Of a stretch of 64,000 nt of DNA, positions 1-7,260 are shown piece by piece. The stretch's first letter is position 1. Each line of letters begins with the position of its first letter. The stretch is from Rhizobiales bacterium 64-17 (GTDB lineage: Bacteria > Pseudomonadota > Alphaproteobacteria > Rhizobiales > Xanthobacteraceae), in assembly GCA_001899285.1 (NCBI GenBank), contig MKWA01000008.1:62001-126000 (forward strand). Reading direction: 5' to 3'. Position numbers and translations under genes: made by a program. The notes under the pieces were generated by a model that saw nothing but the letters and a program-made list of their open reading frames with translations, did not search any database and had not been told where the DNA came from.

Positions 1-111
1 GGTGCGTCGCTGGCGACGCCGCGGGGTCATGAGCGGGCGAGCTATCGCAATTTCTTCCCGCCGCATGCGCGCTGGCAGTTCAGCGGGCTGCGGCTCGTCG
101 ATTTTCCGTAA
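1..111 (+). CDS. egtB: Ergothioneine biosynthesis protein EgtB, C-terminal fragment (cut by window edge)
   Basis: Only the last 36 codons lie in the window; frame 1 is open from base 1 and ends at TAA 109-111. The tail contains [19 protein letters not shown], which is the usual end of the formylglycine-generating-enzyme-like sulfoxide synthase domain of EgtB. EgtB is the iron-dependent enzyme that joins hergynine (trimethylhistidine) to cysteine or gamma-glutamylcysteine in ergothioneine synthesis. The call is strengthened by egtD starting 11 bases downstream on the same strand, the standard egtBD order. The catalytic N-terminal part is outside the window. Confidence 0.85.
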   Translation, partial: GASLATPRGHERASYRNFFPPHARWQFSGLRLVDFP

Positions 112-122
112 GCGAGGGTGTC

Positions 123-1109
123 ATGGTGGCTGTTGCGCGACAGAAGGATTTCTCCACGGCCGACTCGGCGGAGTTTGCAGCCGACGCCCTGGCCGGATTG
201 CGCGCGACGCCGAAGCGGATGTCGCCGAAATATTTCTATGACGCCGAAGGCTCGCAACTGTTCGAGAAGATCACGGAGACGCCGGAATACTATCCGACGC
301 GCGCGGAAATGGAGGCATTGCGGCTCCATGCCAAGGATCTGGCGGCGCTGATCCCGGAAGGTGCGGCGCTGGTCGAGTTCGGCAGCGGGTCGAGCCGCAA
401 GGCGCGCGTGCTGCTTGCCGCCGCGCCGCCGCTCGCCTGCTATGTGCCGGTCGATATCTCGCCGGAGATGCTGGAGCAGGAGGCAGCCGCGCTGCGCCGC
501 GATGTGTCTGGCCTCAAGGTGTTACCGGTGGTGGCGGATTTCACCAAGCCGTTCGCTTTGCCGAAGGAAGCGGTGGAAGCGCCGGCGCGGGTTGGGTTCT
601 TTCCTGGATCGACCATCGGCAATTTCGAACCGCACGAGGCGGCGACTTTCCTGCGTCACGCCGCAGAGCAACTTGGCTCAAACGCGGTGATGATCATCGG
701 AGTCGATCTGGTGAAGGACGCGGGGACGCTGACGGCGGCTTACAATGATCGGCAGGGCGTCACCGCCGCCTTCAACCTCAATCTGCTGAAGCGGATGAAT
801 CGCGAGCTTGGTTCCAATTTCCAGCTCGACCAGTTCGAGCATCATGCGGTGTTCAACCGCGAGCGCAGCCGCATCGAGATGCATCTGGCGAGTCTCGTTC
901 GCCAGAAAGTTCGGATCGCGGGCGAGATCGTCGATTTTCGTGCCGGCGAGACCATCCACACCGAGAACAGCTACAAGTACAGCGTCGCCTCGTTCGGCGC
1001 CCTGGCGCGCGGCACAGGGTGGGCGCCGGTGGCGGCGTTTACCGATGGGGACGGCCTGTTCTCGATCCAGACCTTTCGCCGCATACCGGCACTGCGCCAA
1101 GATGCCTGA
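123..1109 (+). CDS. egtD: L-histidine N-alpha-methyltransferase EgtD
   Basis: A 328-residue SAM-dependent methyltransferase that trimethylates histidine to hergynine, the first step of ergothioneine synthesis. The family signature region KYFYDAEGSQLFE is at residues 36-48, a glycine-rich SAM loop (EFGSGSS) at 85-91, and the FFPGSTIGNF motif at 159-168. Tyr56, Asn167, Tyr207, Glu281 and Ser283 fall within one residue of the histidine-binding residues reported for mycobacterial EgtD. ATG 123 is preceded by a GAGGG Shine-Dalgarno at about 114-118. It is cotranscribed with egtB just upstream. The product should be cytoplasmic. The next gene begins 89 bases later and is probably separately controlled. 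Confidence 0.95.
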   Translation: MVAVARQKDFSTADSAEFAADALAGLRATPKRMSPKYFYDAEGSQLFEKITETPEYYPTRAEMEALRLHAKDLAALIPEGAALVEFGSGSSRKARVLLAAAPPLACYVPVDISPEMLEQEAAALRRDVSGLKVLPVVADFTKPFALPKEAVEAPARVGFFPGSTIGNFEPHEAATFLRHAAEQLGSNAVMIIGVDLVKDAGTLTAAYNDRQGVTAAFNLNLLKRMNRELGSNFQLDQFEHHAVFNRERSRIEMHLASLVRQKVRIAGEIVDFRAGETIHTENSYKYSVASFGALARGTGWAPVAAFTDGDGLFSIQTFRRIPALRQDA

Positions 1110-1198
1110 TTAAGACGCCTGATCCGGCGCGCCTGACCGTTGCCTCGCCAGCCGAGGCGTTTATAACGTCCCGCGCCCATCCGGGCAGGTGAGGATCA

Positions 1199-2083
1199 AT
1201 GCCTGAACAAGACGTCGTTTCGACCGGCGCGCATGTCCGCAGGCCGGGCCATCAATTTGCATGGCCGGGCGGGCGCAAGGTTGCTGTCGTGTTCAATCTC
1301 GCCTTCGAGCGGTGGTCGGATGGCAAGGCGCCGCCGCTGGGCCCGATGGGGAATCCGCTACCGGCCGGGACGTTCGACACCAATGCGCTGTCGTGGGGCG
1401 CGTTCGGGTCGGTGCGCGGCATCGATCGTTTATTGCGGATTCTCGACCGTCAGGCGGTGCGCGCCAGTGTGATGACCAGCGGCGCTTTCGCCGAGAGCGC
1501 GCCCGCAACGGTGCGCCGCATCGCCGAGGAGGGCCACGAGATCGTCGCTCATGCCTGGGCGCAGGACGTGATTCCGGCGCGGCTCAGCGTCGAGGACGTG
1601 CGGCTCGACATCCAGAAGACCACCGACGCGCTCGTCGGCGCTTCCGGAAAGCCGGTTCGCGGCTGGATCAGTCCGCGCGGCACGCCGCATGCCGAGAGTG
1701 CGCGGTTTTTGCTCGAAGCTGGCTATCAATGGCAGGGCGACGTGTTCGACGACGACCGGCCCTACATTCAGGATTTTGATAAAGGTTCGCTCGCGGCGAT
1801 CCCGCTCACCATGGAAGTGAACGATCTGCCGCATGCGATGCGCTACGGCCGCTCGCCGCGGCAGTTCGTCGAACTGTTCGACGACACGTTGCGCGCCGCG
1901 CTGGCGATCGATGAGCCGATGGTGCTCGACGTCACGGTGCACTGTCATTGCTATGGCCATGCCGGTGGCGCTTACGCCTTTGAAACCATCGCGCGCCTCG
2001 CCAAGGATCGCGATGACATCTGGATCGCGCGGCGCGACGACATCGCAACGCATCTTCTCGAAACACTGGGTTCACGGAAATAG
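1199..2083 (+). CDS. Polysaccharide deacetylase / PuuE-like NodB-homology protein
   Basis: A 294-residue protein with a NodB-type barrel and no signal peptide, so probably cytoplasmic. The metal-site segment GHEIVAH is at residues 112-118 and a substrate-loop-like WISPRGTPHAES at 156-167. The pattern, with HAW after the first histidine rather than the HTxxH of true chitin or peptidoglycan deacetylases, resembles PuuE allantoinases and related small-molecule amidohydrolases. It opens a tight run (11, 32 and 26 base gaps) with an FAH-family hydrolase, an FMN reductase and a TctC-type binding protein. A role in hydrolysing an amide or ester of the operon's substrate is plausible. The true substrate cannot be read from sequence. 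Confidence 0.8.
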   Translation: MPEQDVVSTGAHVRRPGHQFAWPGGRKVAVVFNLAFERWSDGKAPPLGPMGNPLPAGTFDTNALSWGAFGSVRGIDRLLRILDRQAVRASVMTSGAFAESAPATVRRIAEEGHEIVAHAWAQDVIPARLSVEDVRLDIQKTTDALVGASGKPVRGWISPRGTPHAESARFLLEAGYQWQGDVFDDDRPYIQDFDKGSLAAIPLTMEVNDLPHAMRYGRSPRQFVELFDDTLRAALAIDEPMVLDVTVHCHCYGHAGGAYAFETIARLAKDRDDIWIARRDDIATHLLETLGSRK

Positions 2084-2094
2084 GATCTCAAAAA

Positions 2095-2967
2095 ATGAAA
2101 ATCGTCGGTTTTCAATCGGACAAGGGCCTGCGTCTCGGCGTCGTCGAGGGCGATCAGGTGATCGACCTGCAGGAAGTCGATTCCCGCATTCCGGGTGATC
2201 TCGCCGAAGTGCTGCAGAAGGACGGCCTGTCCTCGCTCGCTGACGCGGTGAAGAAAGCTCCCGCGAGCGCGCGCCGCCCGCTCAAGGGTTTGAAATACGC
2301 GCTGCCGGTGGCGCGTCCGGGCAAGATCCTCTGCCTCGGCCTCAACTACATGGATCACGTCAAGGAAGGCAACTACAAGGACAACATCCCGAAATGGCCG
2401 TCGCTGTTCCTGCGCGTGCTGTCGTCGTTTGTGCCGCATGAAGCGGCGCTGATCCGCCCGCAGGCGTCGATCCAGTTCGATTATGAAGCCGAAATGGTCG
2501 CGGTGGTCGGCAAGCATGCCCGCCATCTCACCATGGACAACGCGCTCGACTGCATCGTCGGCTATTCGGCGTCGAACGAAGGTTCGATCCGCGAATTCCA
2601 GCGCCATACCTCGCAGTGGACCGCCGGCAAGAACTTCGACAAATCGGGCAGCATCGGCCCGTGGATGATCACCGCCGACGAACTGCCGAAGGGCGGCAAG
2701 GGCCTCAAGATCGGCACGCGCCTCAACGGCAAGGTGCTGCAGGACGACAACACCGACAACATGATGTTCCCGCTGGCGGAAACGCTGGTCTATGCGACCA
2801 AGGGCATCGCGCTGGAGCCGGGCGACGTGATCCTGACTGGGACGCCGTCTGGCGTCGGTCATGCGCGCAAGCCCGATCCGATCTGGATGAAGGCCGGCGA
2901 CGTCTGCGAGATCGAGATCGAAGGCATCGGCGTACTGCGCAATCCGATCGAAGACGAGCGCGTCTGA
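2095..2967 (+). CDS. Fumarylacetoacetate hydrolase (FAH) family protein
   Basis: A 290-residue enzyme of the FAH fold, which cleaves C-C bonds of acylpyruvates or hydrates/decarboxylates related acids using a divalent metal. The core begins with ILCLGLNYMDH (residues 78-88); metal ligands Glu131 and Glu133 lie in YEAE, followed by the catalytic Lys179 region (TAGKNFDKSG) and GTPSGVG at 249-255. The usual NDVSARD segment with its third acidic ligand reads NEGSIRE at 161-167, so Asp is replaced by Glu. As a neighbour of a gentisate/salicylate-type dioxygenase 3.2 kb downstream it is a natural candidate to hydrolyse the ring-cleavage product (fumarylpyruvate-like). That pairing is inferred from context. 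Confidence 0.88.
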   Translation: MKIVGFQSDKGLRLGVVEGDQVIDLQEVDSRIPGDLAEVLQKDGLSSLADAVKKAPASARRPLKGLKYALPVARPGKILCLGLNYMDHVKEGNYKDNIPKWPSLFLRVLSSFVPHEAALIRPQASIQFDYEAEMVAVVGKHARHLTMDNALDCIVGYSASNEGSIREFQRHTSQWTAGKNFDKSGSIGPWMITADELPKGGKGLKIGTRLNGKVLQDDNTDNMMFPLAETLVYATKGIALEPGDVILTGTPSGVGHARKPDPIWMKAGDVCEIEIEGIGVLRNPIEDERV

Positions 2968-2999
2968 GCCGCGCGAAAAACAGGATCAAAGAGGGGCAC

Positions 3000-3560
3000 A
3001 TGGCACTCAACATTCTCACCATCTGCGGCAGCCTGCGGAAGAAGTCGTACAACCGCGCGCTGATGAACGTATTGCCGTCGCTGGCGCCGGCTGGCATGAC
3101 CTTCAAGGAATCGCCGTCGATCGCGGCGATTCCGCATTACGATGCCGACGACCAGAACAGCACTGGCTTTCCGACATCGGTGACGGCGCTGGCAGATGCG
3201 ATCCGTCAGGCCGACGGCATCATCATTGTGACGCCGGAATACAACTGGACGATCCCCGGCACCCTCAAGAACGCGCTCGACTGGGTGTCGCGGATGAAGG
3301 ATCAGCCGTTCGCCGGCAAGCCGGTGGCTTTGCAGTCCGCGACGCAGGGGCCCCTTGGTGGCGCGCGTCTGCAGTATCATCTGCGGATGACGTTCACCTA
3401 TCTCAACTGCTTCATCTTCGGCACGCCGGAGGTGTTCGTCGGCTTCGCGCAGAACAAGTTCGATCCGGAGACGCTGGAGCTCAAGGACGAAGCGACGAAG
3501 AAGGTGATCGCGCAGCAGCTCGAGGGCTTCGCCAAGTTCATCGAGCGCGCGAAGGCTTGA
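3000..3560 (+). CDS. NAD(P)H-dependent FMN reductase family protein
   Basis: A 186-residue flavodoxin-like reductase. The phosphate-binding loop GSLRKKSYNR is near residues 10-19 and the flavin-contact motif TPEYNWTIPGTLKNALDW near 80-97, both diagnostic of the NADPH-dependent FMN/chromate/quinone reductase family. ATG 3000 follows an AGAGGGGC Shine-Dalgarno; the frame is open further upstream but lacks a credible earlier start. It lies between the FAH hydrolase and a TctC protein. It could reduce a quinone made during aromatic catabolism or supply reduced flavin to a monooxygenase encoded elsewhere. No partner monooxygenase is present in the window. Confidence 0.9.
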   Translation: MALNILTICGSLRKKSYNRALMNVLPSLAPAGMTFKESPSIAAIPHYDADDQNSTGFPTSVTALADAIRQADGIIIVTPEYNWTIPGTLKNALDWVSRMKDQPFAGKPVALQSATQGPLGGARLQYHLRMTFTYLNCFIFGTPEVFVGFAQNKFDPETLELKDEATKKVIAQQLEGFAKFIERAKA

Positions 3561-3586
3561 TCGGTACGGCAGTAGAAGAGGTGAAC

Positions 3587-4564
3587 ATGTTGAAACGGAC
3601 GCTGGCCGCCGCGGCGGGTCTCGCTGCTCTCGCGTTGTCGGCCGCGGCCACATCGGCCGTGGCGCAGACCTATCCGGATCGGCCAATCAAGCTTGTCATT
3701 CCGCTGGCGCCCGGCGGCGGCACGGACATCACCGGCCGCACGCTGGCCGATGCCGTTGCGACGGAGTGGAAGGCGACGATCGTTCCGGAAAACAAGACGG
3801 GCGGCGGCACGACCATCGCTTCGGCGGCGGTGGCGAGCGCGCCCGCCGACGGTTACACGGTCTATGTCAACACCGCGAGCTTCATCATCTCGGCGCGGAT
3901 GATGCCGAACCTGTCCTATGATCCGCAGAAGGACTTCGTGCCGGTCTCGCTCGCCGCGTCGTCGGATCACGTCCTTGTCGTCAGCGCCAAGCTGCCGGTG
4001 AAGACCTTTGCCGAGTTCGTCGCCTGGGTGAAATCGAAGAACGGCGATGCCACCTTTGCATCGTTCGGCGCCGGTTCGTCGTCGCATCTCGGTTTCGAAT
4101 TGTTCCTGCACCGGCTCGGCGTGAAGATGGTGCACGTCCCTTACAAGGGTAATGCGCCGGCGATGACCGACCTGCTTGGCGGCCACGTTGATGCGATGTT
4201 CGCCGATCATGTCGACGAGAGCCTCAAGTCGGACAAGCTGCGCATCCTGGCAATCGCCGGGTCGAAGCGTTCGCCGGAAGTGCCGAACGTGCCGACCCTG
4301 CAGGAACTGGGCATGAAGGATTTCACTTCGCGCTCGTTCTACGGTGTGATGGTGCGCTCCGGCACGCCACAGCCGATCATCGACAAGTGGAATGCGGCGA
4401 TCCGCGCGGCGCTGCAAAAGCCCGAGGTACAGGCCAAGCTGCGCCAGCAGGGGATCGATCCGATTGGCTCGACGCAGGCTGAATATGTCGCCTATCTCAA
4501 GGCGGAAGACGCTAAATATGCGGAAGCGGCGGCGCTGCCATCGGTCAAGGGCGGCGCGAAGTAG
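3587..4564 (+). CDS. TctC/Bug-family tripartite tricarboxylate transporter substrate-binding protein
   Basis: A 325-residue periplasmic binding protein with an N-terminal signal peptide (MLKRTLAAAAGLAALALSAA, cleavage expected after AVAQ). The mature start YPDRPIKLVIPLAPGGGTDI is the hallmark of the Bug (Bordetella uptake gene) family, and the rest matches the family length. ATG 3587 has a GAAGAG Shine-Dalgarno; the open frame extends back to 3557 but would then precede the signal peptide. No tctA/tctB membrane genes are adjacent, as is common for this expanded family. It is the last gene of the run starting at 1199 and is followed by a strong hairpin terminator. The ligand is probably a carboxylate but is not predictable. 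Confidence 0.93.
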   Translation: MLKRTLAAAAGLAALALSAAATSAVAQTYPDRPIKLVIPLAPGGGTDITGRTLADAVATEWKATIVPENKTGGGTTIASAAVASAPADGYTVYVNTASFIISARMMPNLSYDPQKDFVPVSLAASSDHVLVVSAKLPVKTFAEFVAWVKSKNGDATFASFGAGSSSHLGFELFLHRLGVKMVHVPYKGNAPAMTDLLGGHVDAMFADHVDESLKSDKLRILAIAGSKRSPEVPNVPTLQELGMKDFTSRSFYGVMVRSGTPQPIIDKWNAAIRAALQKPEVQAKLRQQGIDPIGSTQAEYVAYLKAEDAKYAEAAALPSVKGGAK

Positions 4565-4588
4565 GGCGTCGACGAAACCGCGATCCTG

Positions 4589-4617
4589 AAAATGCCCGGC
4601 CTGTGCCGGGCATTTTT
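4589..4617. terminator. Bidirectional rho-independent terminator
   Basis: A perfect 12-bp stem (4589-4600 with 4605-4616) around a CTGT loop; it ends in A-rich and T-rich flanks, so it can act on both strands. It sits between the convergent TctC gene and the NTF2-like gene, whose stop codon it overlaps. Confidence 0.85.
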
Positions 4618-5215
4618 ATGCGAGCTTTTTGCCGGCGAGCCATCGCTCGCCCTTGCGATAGAGCGCCGAGAGTTCGGGGCCGTCGAGGCCCGGCATGTCC
4701 TTCTTCACGGTGAAGCCCGCCCGCGTCTGCAGATAAGCGAGGTGGCGGTAGCCGACCGGGAAGCCGCCGAGCAGGGTCTTGTTGAGTTTCAGTTTGGCCG
4801 ACGGATCGACCGGGTCGATCCGGTCGCGCTCATAGATCGGCTGCAGCAGCACGAGGCCCCATTTGCCTCTCCGCTTTTCCAGGAAGGTATAGAAGCGGCC
4901 GGTGCAGATCACGTCGCACAGCACATTCTCGACCATGCCCCGCTGGGTGATGGTCATCTTCGATTGGGCGATGGCGCGTTTGCCTTGTACGTCGACGTTG
5001 TGGCCGGCGAAAGCGTGCCAGATCCGTGCACCGTTGTCGTAGCCCTGCTGGCTGACCTTGATGAAGGTGTCGGCGTTGCCCTGGAACCAGGTCGCCATCA
5101 TCATCCCGTCCGCATGCCAGAGCGTCCGGAAACGCGCCCAGTCACGGGCATCGCGATAGATACCCCAGTTCTCGATCAAGGTTCGGATCGCCAGCGCATC
5201 GCTCTGGTTTGTCAT
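4616..5215 (-). CDS. NTF2/SnoaL-like protein
   Basis: A 199-residue protein with the cone-shaped NTF2-like fold signature near the N terminus (ALAIRTLIENWGIYRDARDW, then a WHADG strand), as seen in SnoaL-like isomerases, small subunits of ring-hydroxylating dioxygenases and stand-alone dehydratases. The start MTNQSDAL at 5215 is preferred over the in-frame upstream extension because family members begin just before the first helix. It is transcribed opposite to the operon on its left and divergently from the SDR gene at 5281; the 65-base gap must hold both promoters. The catalytic role is unknown, and proteins of this fold are frequent in aromatic-compound gene clusters. Confidence 0.8.
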   Translation of the reverse strand: MTNQSDALAIRTLIENWGIYRDARDWARFRTLWHADGMMMATWFQGNADTFIKVSQQGYDNGARIWHAFAGHNVDVQGKRAIAQSKMTITQRGMVENVLCDVICTGRFYTFLEKRRGKWGLVLLQPIYERDRIDPVDPSAKLKLNKTLLGGFPVGYRHLAYLQTRAGFTVKKDMPGLDGPELSALYRKGERWLAGKKLA

Positions 5216-5280
5216 CAGGCCACATGCCCATGCTACGGTGTCGGGAGTTGCAGCGGACATTGTGCGAAGGGCGGATGCAG

Positions 5281-6045
5281 ATGGCAAGGTTGAGCGGGCG
5301 TGTGGCGATCGTGACCGGTGGTGCGCGTGGGATCGGACGGCACTATTCGGAGGCGCTGGCGGCGGCCGGCGCCCGCGTCATGGTCGCGGATATCGCCGAT
5401 GGCCGCGATCTCGCGGATTCGCTTAACGCGCATCTCAGCAGCGACTGCGCGGCGAGTATGGCCTTCGACGTCAGCGACGAGGATTCGGTGCGCGATCTGG
5501 TGGCGACCACCCTCGACCGGTTCGGTCAGATTGACATCCTGGTCAACAATGCAGCGCTCTATTCGACGCTGCCGCCGGTGAAGATCACGGAGATCGATAC
5601 CGCGCTATGGGACAAGGTGATGGCGGTCAATGTCCGCGGCCCGTTCCTGATGGTGAAGCATGTCGCCCCGCACATGATCGCGTGCAAAAGCGGCAAGATC
5701 ATCAACATCGCCTCCGGCACGGCCTATAAGGGCCTGCCCAACTTCTCCCATTACGTCACCTCGAAAGGGGCGATTGTTGCCTTCACGCGGGCACTGTCGC
5801 GCGAACTGGGGCCGCACAATATCGGGGTCAACACACTGGCGCCGGGCCTGATCCTCAGCGATACCGGCATCGAGAATACCGCCCATATCGACGAGGCCCG
5901 CGACAAGGTGCTGCAGAGTCGGGCCTTCAAACGCGACGGCTATCCGCCGGATCTCACCGGCGCGCTGGTATTCCTGGCCTCGTCCGAAAGCGATTTCATG
6001 ACCGGCCAGACGCTGGCGGTCGATGGTGGGTCCATCAATACCTGA
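5281..6045 (+). CDS. Short-chain dehydrogenase/reductase (SDR)
   Basis: A 254-residue classical SDR. The cofactor motif TGGARGIG is at residues 12-19, NNAA at 89-92, the catalytic Ser145 and the YxxxK pair Tyr158/Lys162 are all intact, and the C terminus ends in TGQTLAVDGGS as is usual. Asp37 after the second strand favours NAD(H) over NADP(H). ATG 5281 lies about nine bases after AAGG; an ATG at 5275 is the alternative. It precedes the ring-cleavage dioxygenase by 106 bases and lies next to an NTF2-like gene, so oxidation of a diol or alcohol intermediate is a reasonable inference. The substrate is unknown. Confidence 0.92.
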   Translation: MARLSGRVAIVTGGARGIGRHYSEALAAAGARVMVADIADGRDLADSLNAHLSSDCAASMAFDVSDEDSVRDLVATTLDRFGQIDILVNNAALYSTLPPVKITEIDTALWDKVMAVNVRGPFLMVKHVAPHMIACKSGKIINIASGTAYKGLPNFSHYVTSKGAIVAFTRALSRELGPHNIGVNTLAPGLILSDTGIENTAHIDEARDKVLQSRAFKRDGYPPDLTGALVFLASSESDFMTGQTLAVDGGSINT

Positions 6046-6081
6046 CCGTGTCCCTGTCCGCATGGCGGGCCTGCGCTTGAT

Positions 6082-6119
6082 CTGGAACAGTTTCAGCCGC
6101 AACCGGTCTGCGCTATATA
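6082..6119 (+). promoter_or_regulatory. Possible promoter with overlapping dyad operator
   Basis: A 15-base near-palindrome (CTGGAACAGTTTCAG, 6082-6096, one mismatch between arms) overlaps a weak -35-like TTTCAG that is 17 bases from TATATA at 6114-6119. It lies 33 bases upstream of the dioxygenase start, a typical place for a regulator of an aromatic-degradation gene. Read by eye only. Confidence 0.35.
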
Positions 6120-6151
6120 AGGCGACATAATCTGTCCCCGGAGGTTCCGCC

Positions 6152-7210
6152 ATGGCGGTCGCAACCGCAGCCAATCCCGATGCCAAGCACAACGTTACGG
6201 GTGCGCGGCAGGCCTATTACGACAAGATCGCCAAGGACAGCCTTGCGCCGCTGTGGGAAGTGCTCAAGGGCCTGGTCACGCCCGAGCCGAAGTCCACGGT
6301 GCAGCCGAAGGTCTGGAAATTCGACCGCATCAAGCAGTTGATGATGGAAGCGGGCGAGGTGATCACCGCCGAGGAGGCGGAGCGCCGCGTTCTGGTGCTG
6401 GAAAATCCGGGCATGCCCGGCAAGTCCCGCGTCACCAATTCGCTGTTCGCCGGCATCCAGTTGATCCTGCCGGGCGAGATCGCCGACGTGCATCGTCATG
6501 TCGCCTCAGCGATCCGTTTCGTGCTGGACGGCGACGGCGCCTATACCGCCGTCGAAGGCGAGAAGACGATGATGGCGCATGGCGACTTCATCATCACCGC
6601 CAACTGGGCGCCGCACGACCACGGCAATCCCGGCAAGCAGCCGGTGATGTGGCTCGACGTGCTCGATATGCCGACCATCAATCACTTTGAAGCCTCATTC
6701 GCCGAGCACTTCGACGAGAAGATGCAGAAGGCGAATTTCGAGGACGGCGACTCGTTCGAGCGTTACGCCACCGGCGTGCTGCCGGACGGCATGCCGGCGG
6801 TCACCAACCGCAGCCCGGTCATCAACTATCCGTATGCCAAGATGCGGCCGATCCTCGAACGGCTGAAGAAGACCGGCGACATCGACAAGCGCCATGGCGC
6901 GCGCGTCCGCTACGCCAACCCGATCAATGGCGGGCCGGTGTTGCCGACCATGGGCGCGAACCTCGCGCTGTTCCCCAAGGGGTTCAACGGCGAGCCGTAC
7001 CGCTCGACCGACGGCACGGTGTTCGTCTGCGCCGAGGGCAAGGGCCGCACCACCATTGACGGCAAGGATTACGAGTGGGGCGTCAACGACGTGTTCGTGG
7101 TGCCGCCGTGGAAACGCTATCAGCACCATGCCGCCGAGGAGGCCGTGCTGTTCTCGATCTCCGACAAGCCGGCGCAGCAGGCGCTCGGTATCTGGCGCGA
7201 AGGCAACTGA
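6152..7210 (+). CDS. Gentisate/salicylate 1,2-dioxygenase-type bicupin ring-cleavage enzyme
   Basis: A 352-residue Fe(II) bicupin dioxygenase. The N-terminal cupin has His114 and His116 (HRH) and His155 (APHDHG), the expected iron ligands, followed by a second cupin without a clear metal triad. Compared from memory with the salicylate 1,2-dioxygenase of Pseudaminobacter salicylatoxidans (ligands 119, 121, 160), every key residue is offset by exactly five: Arg78, Gly101, Arg122, His157 and Asp169 are present, while its Trp104 is Phe99. The enzyme should open the ring of gentisate or a related mono- or dihydroxybenzoate next to the carboxyl carbon. A GGAGG Shine-Dalgarno precedes ATG 6152. A terminator follows at 7232-7260. 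Confidence 0.9.
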   Translation: MAVATAANPDAKHNVTGARQAYYDKIAKDSLAPLWEVLKGLVTPEPKSTVQPKVWKFDRIKQLMMEAGEVITAEEAERRVLVLENPGMPGKSRVTNSLFAGIQLILPGEIADVHRHVASAIRFVLDGDGAYTAVEGEKTMMAHGDFIITANWAPHDHGNPGKQPVMWLDVLDMPTINHFEASFAEHFDEKMQKANFEDGDSFERYATGVLPDGMPAVTNRSPVINYPYAKMRPILERLKKTGDIDKRHGARVRYANPINGGPVLPTMGANLALFPKGFNGEPYRSTDGTVFVCAEGKGRTTIDGKDYEWGVNDVFVVPPWKRYQHHAAEEAVLFSISDKPAQQALGIWREGN

Positions 7211-7231
7211 GCGCTTCTGGAGCAATGTTGA

Positions 7232-7260
7232 AATGGCCGGGCTTGCCCGGCCATTTTTTA
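7232..7260. terminator. Bidirectional rho-independent terminator
   Basis: An 11-bp perfect GC-rich stem (7232-7242 with 7247-7257) with a four-base loop, A-run on one side and a six-T run on the other. It separates the convergent dioxygenase and TRAP permease genes and overlaps the permease stop codon. Confidence 0.87.

Noticed and set aside
1-111. Suspicion that egtB is a broken fragment
   Set aside because: The frame is open to the left edge, so it is simply truncated by the window.
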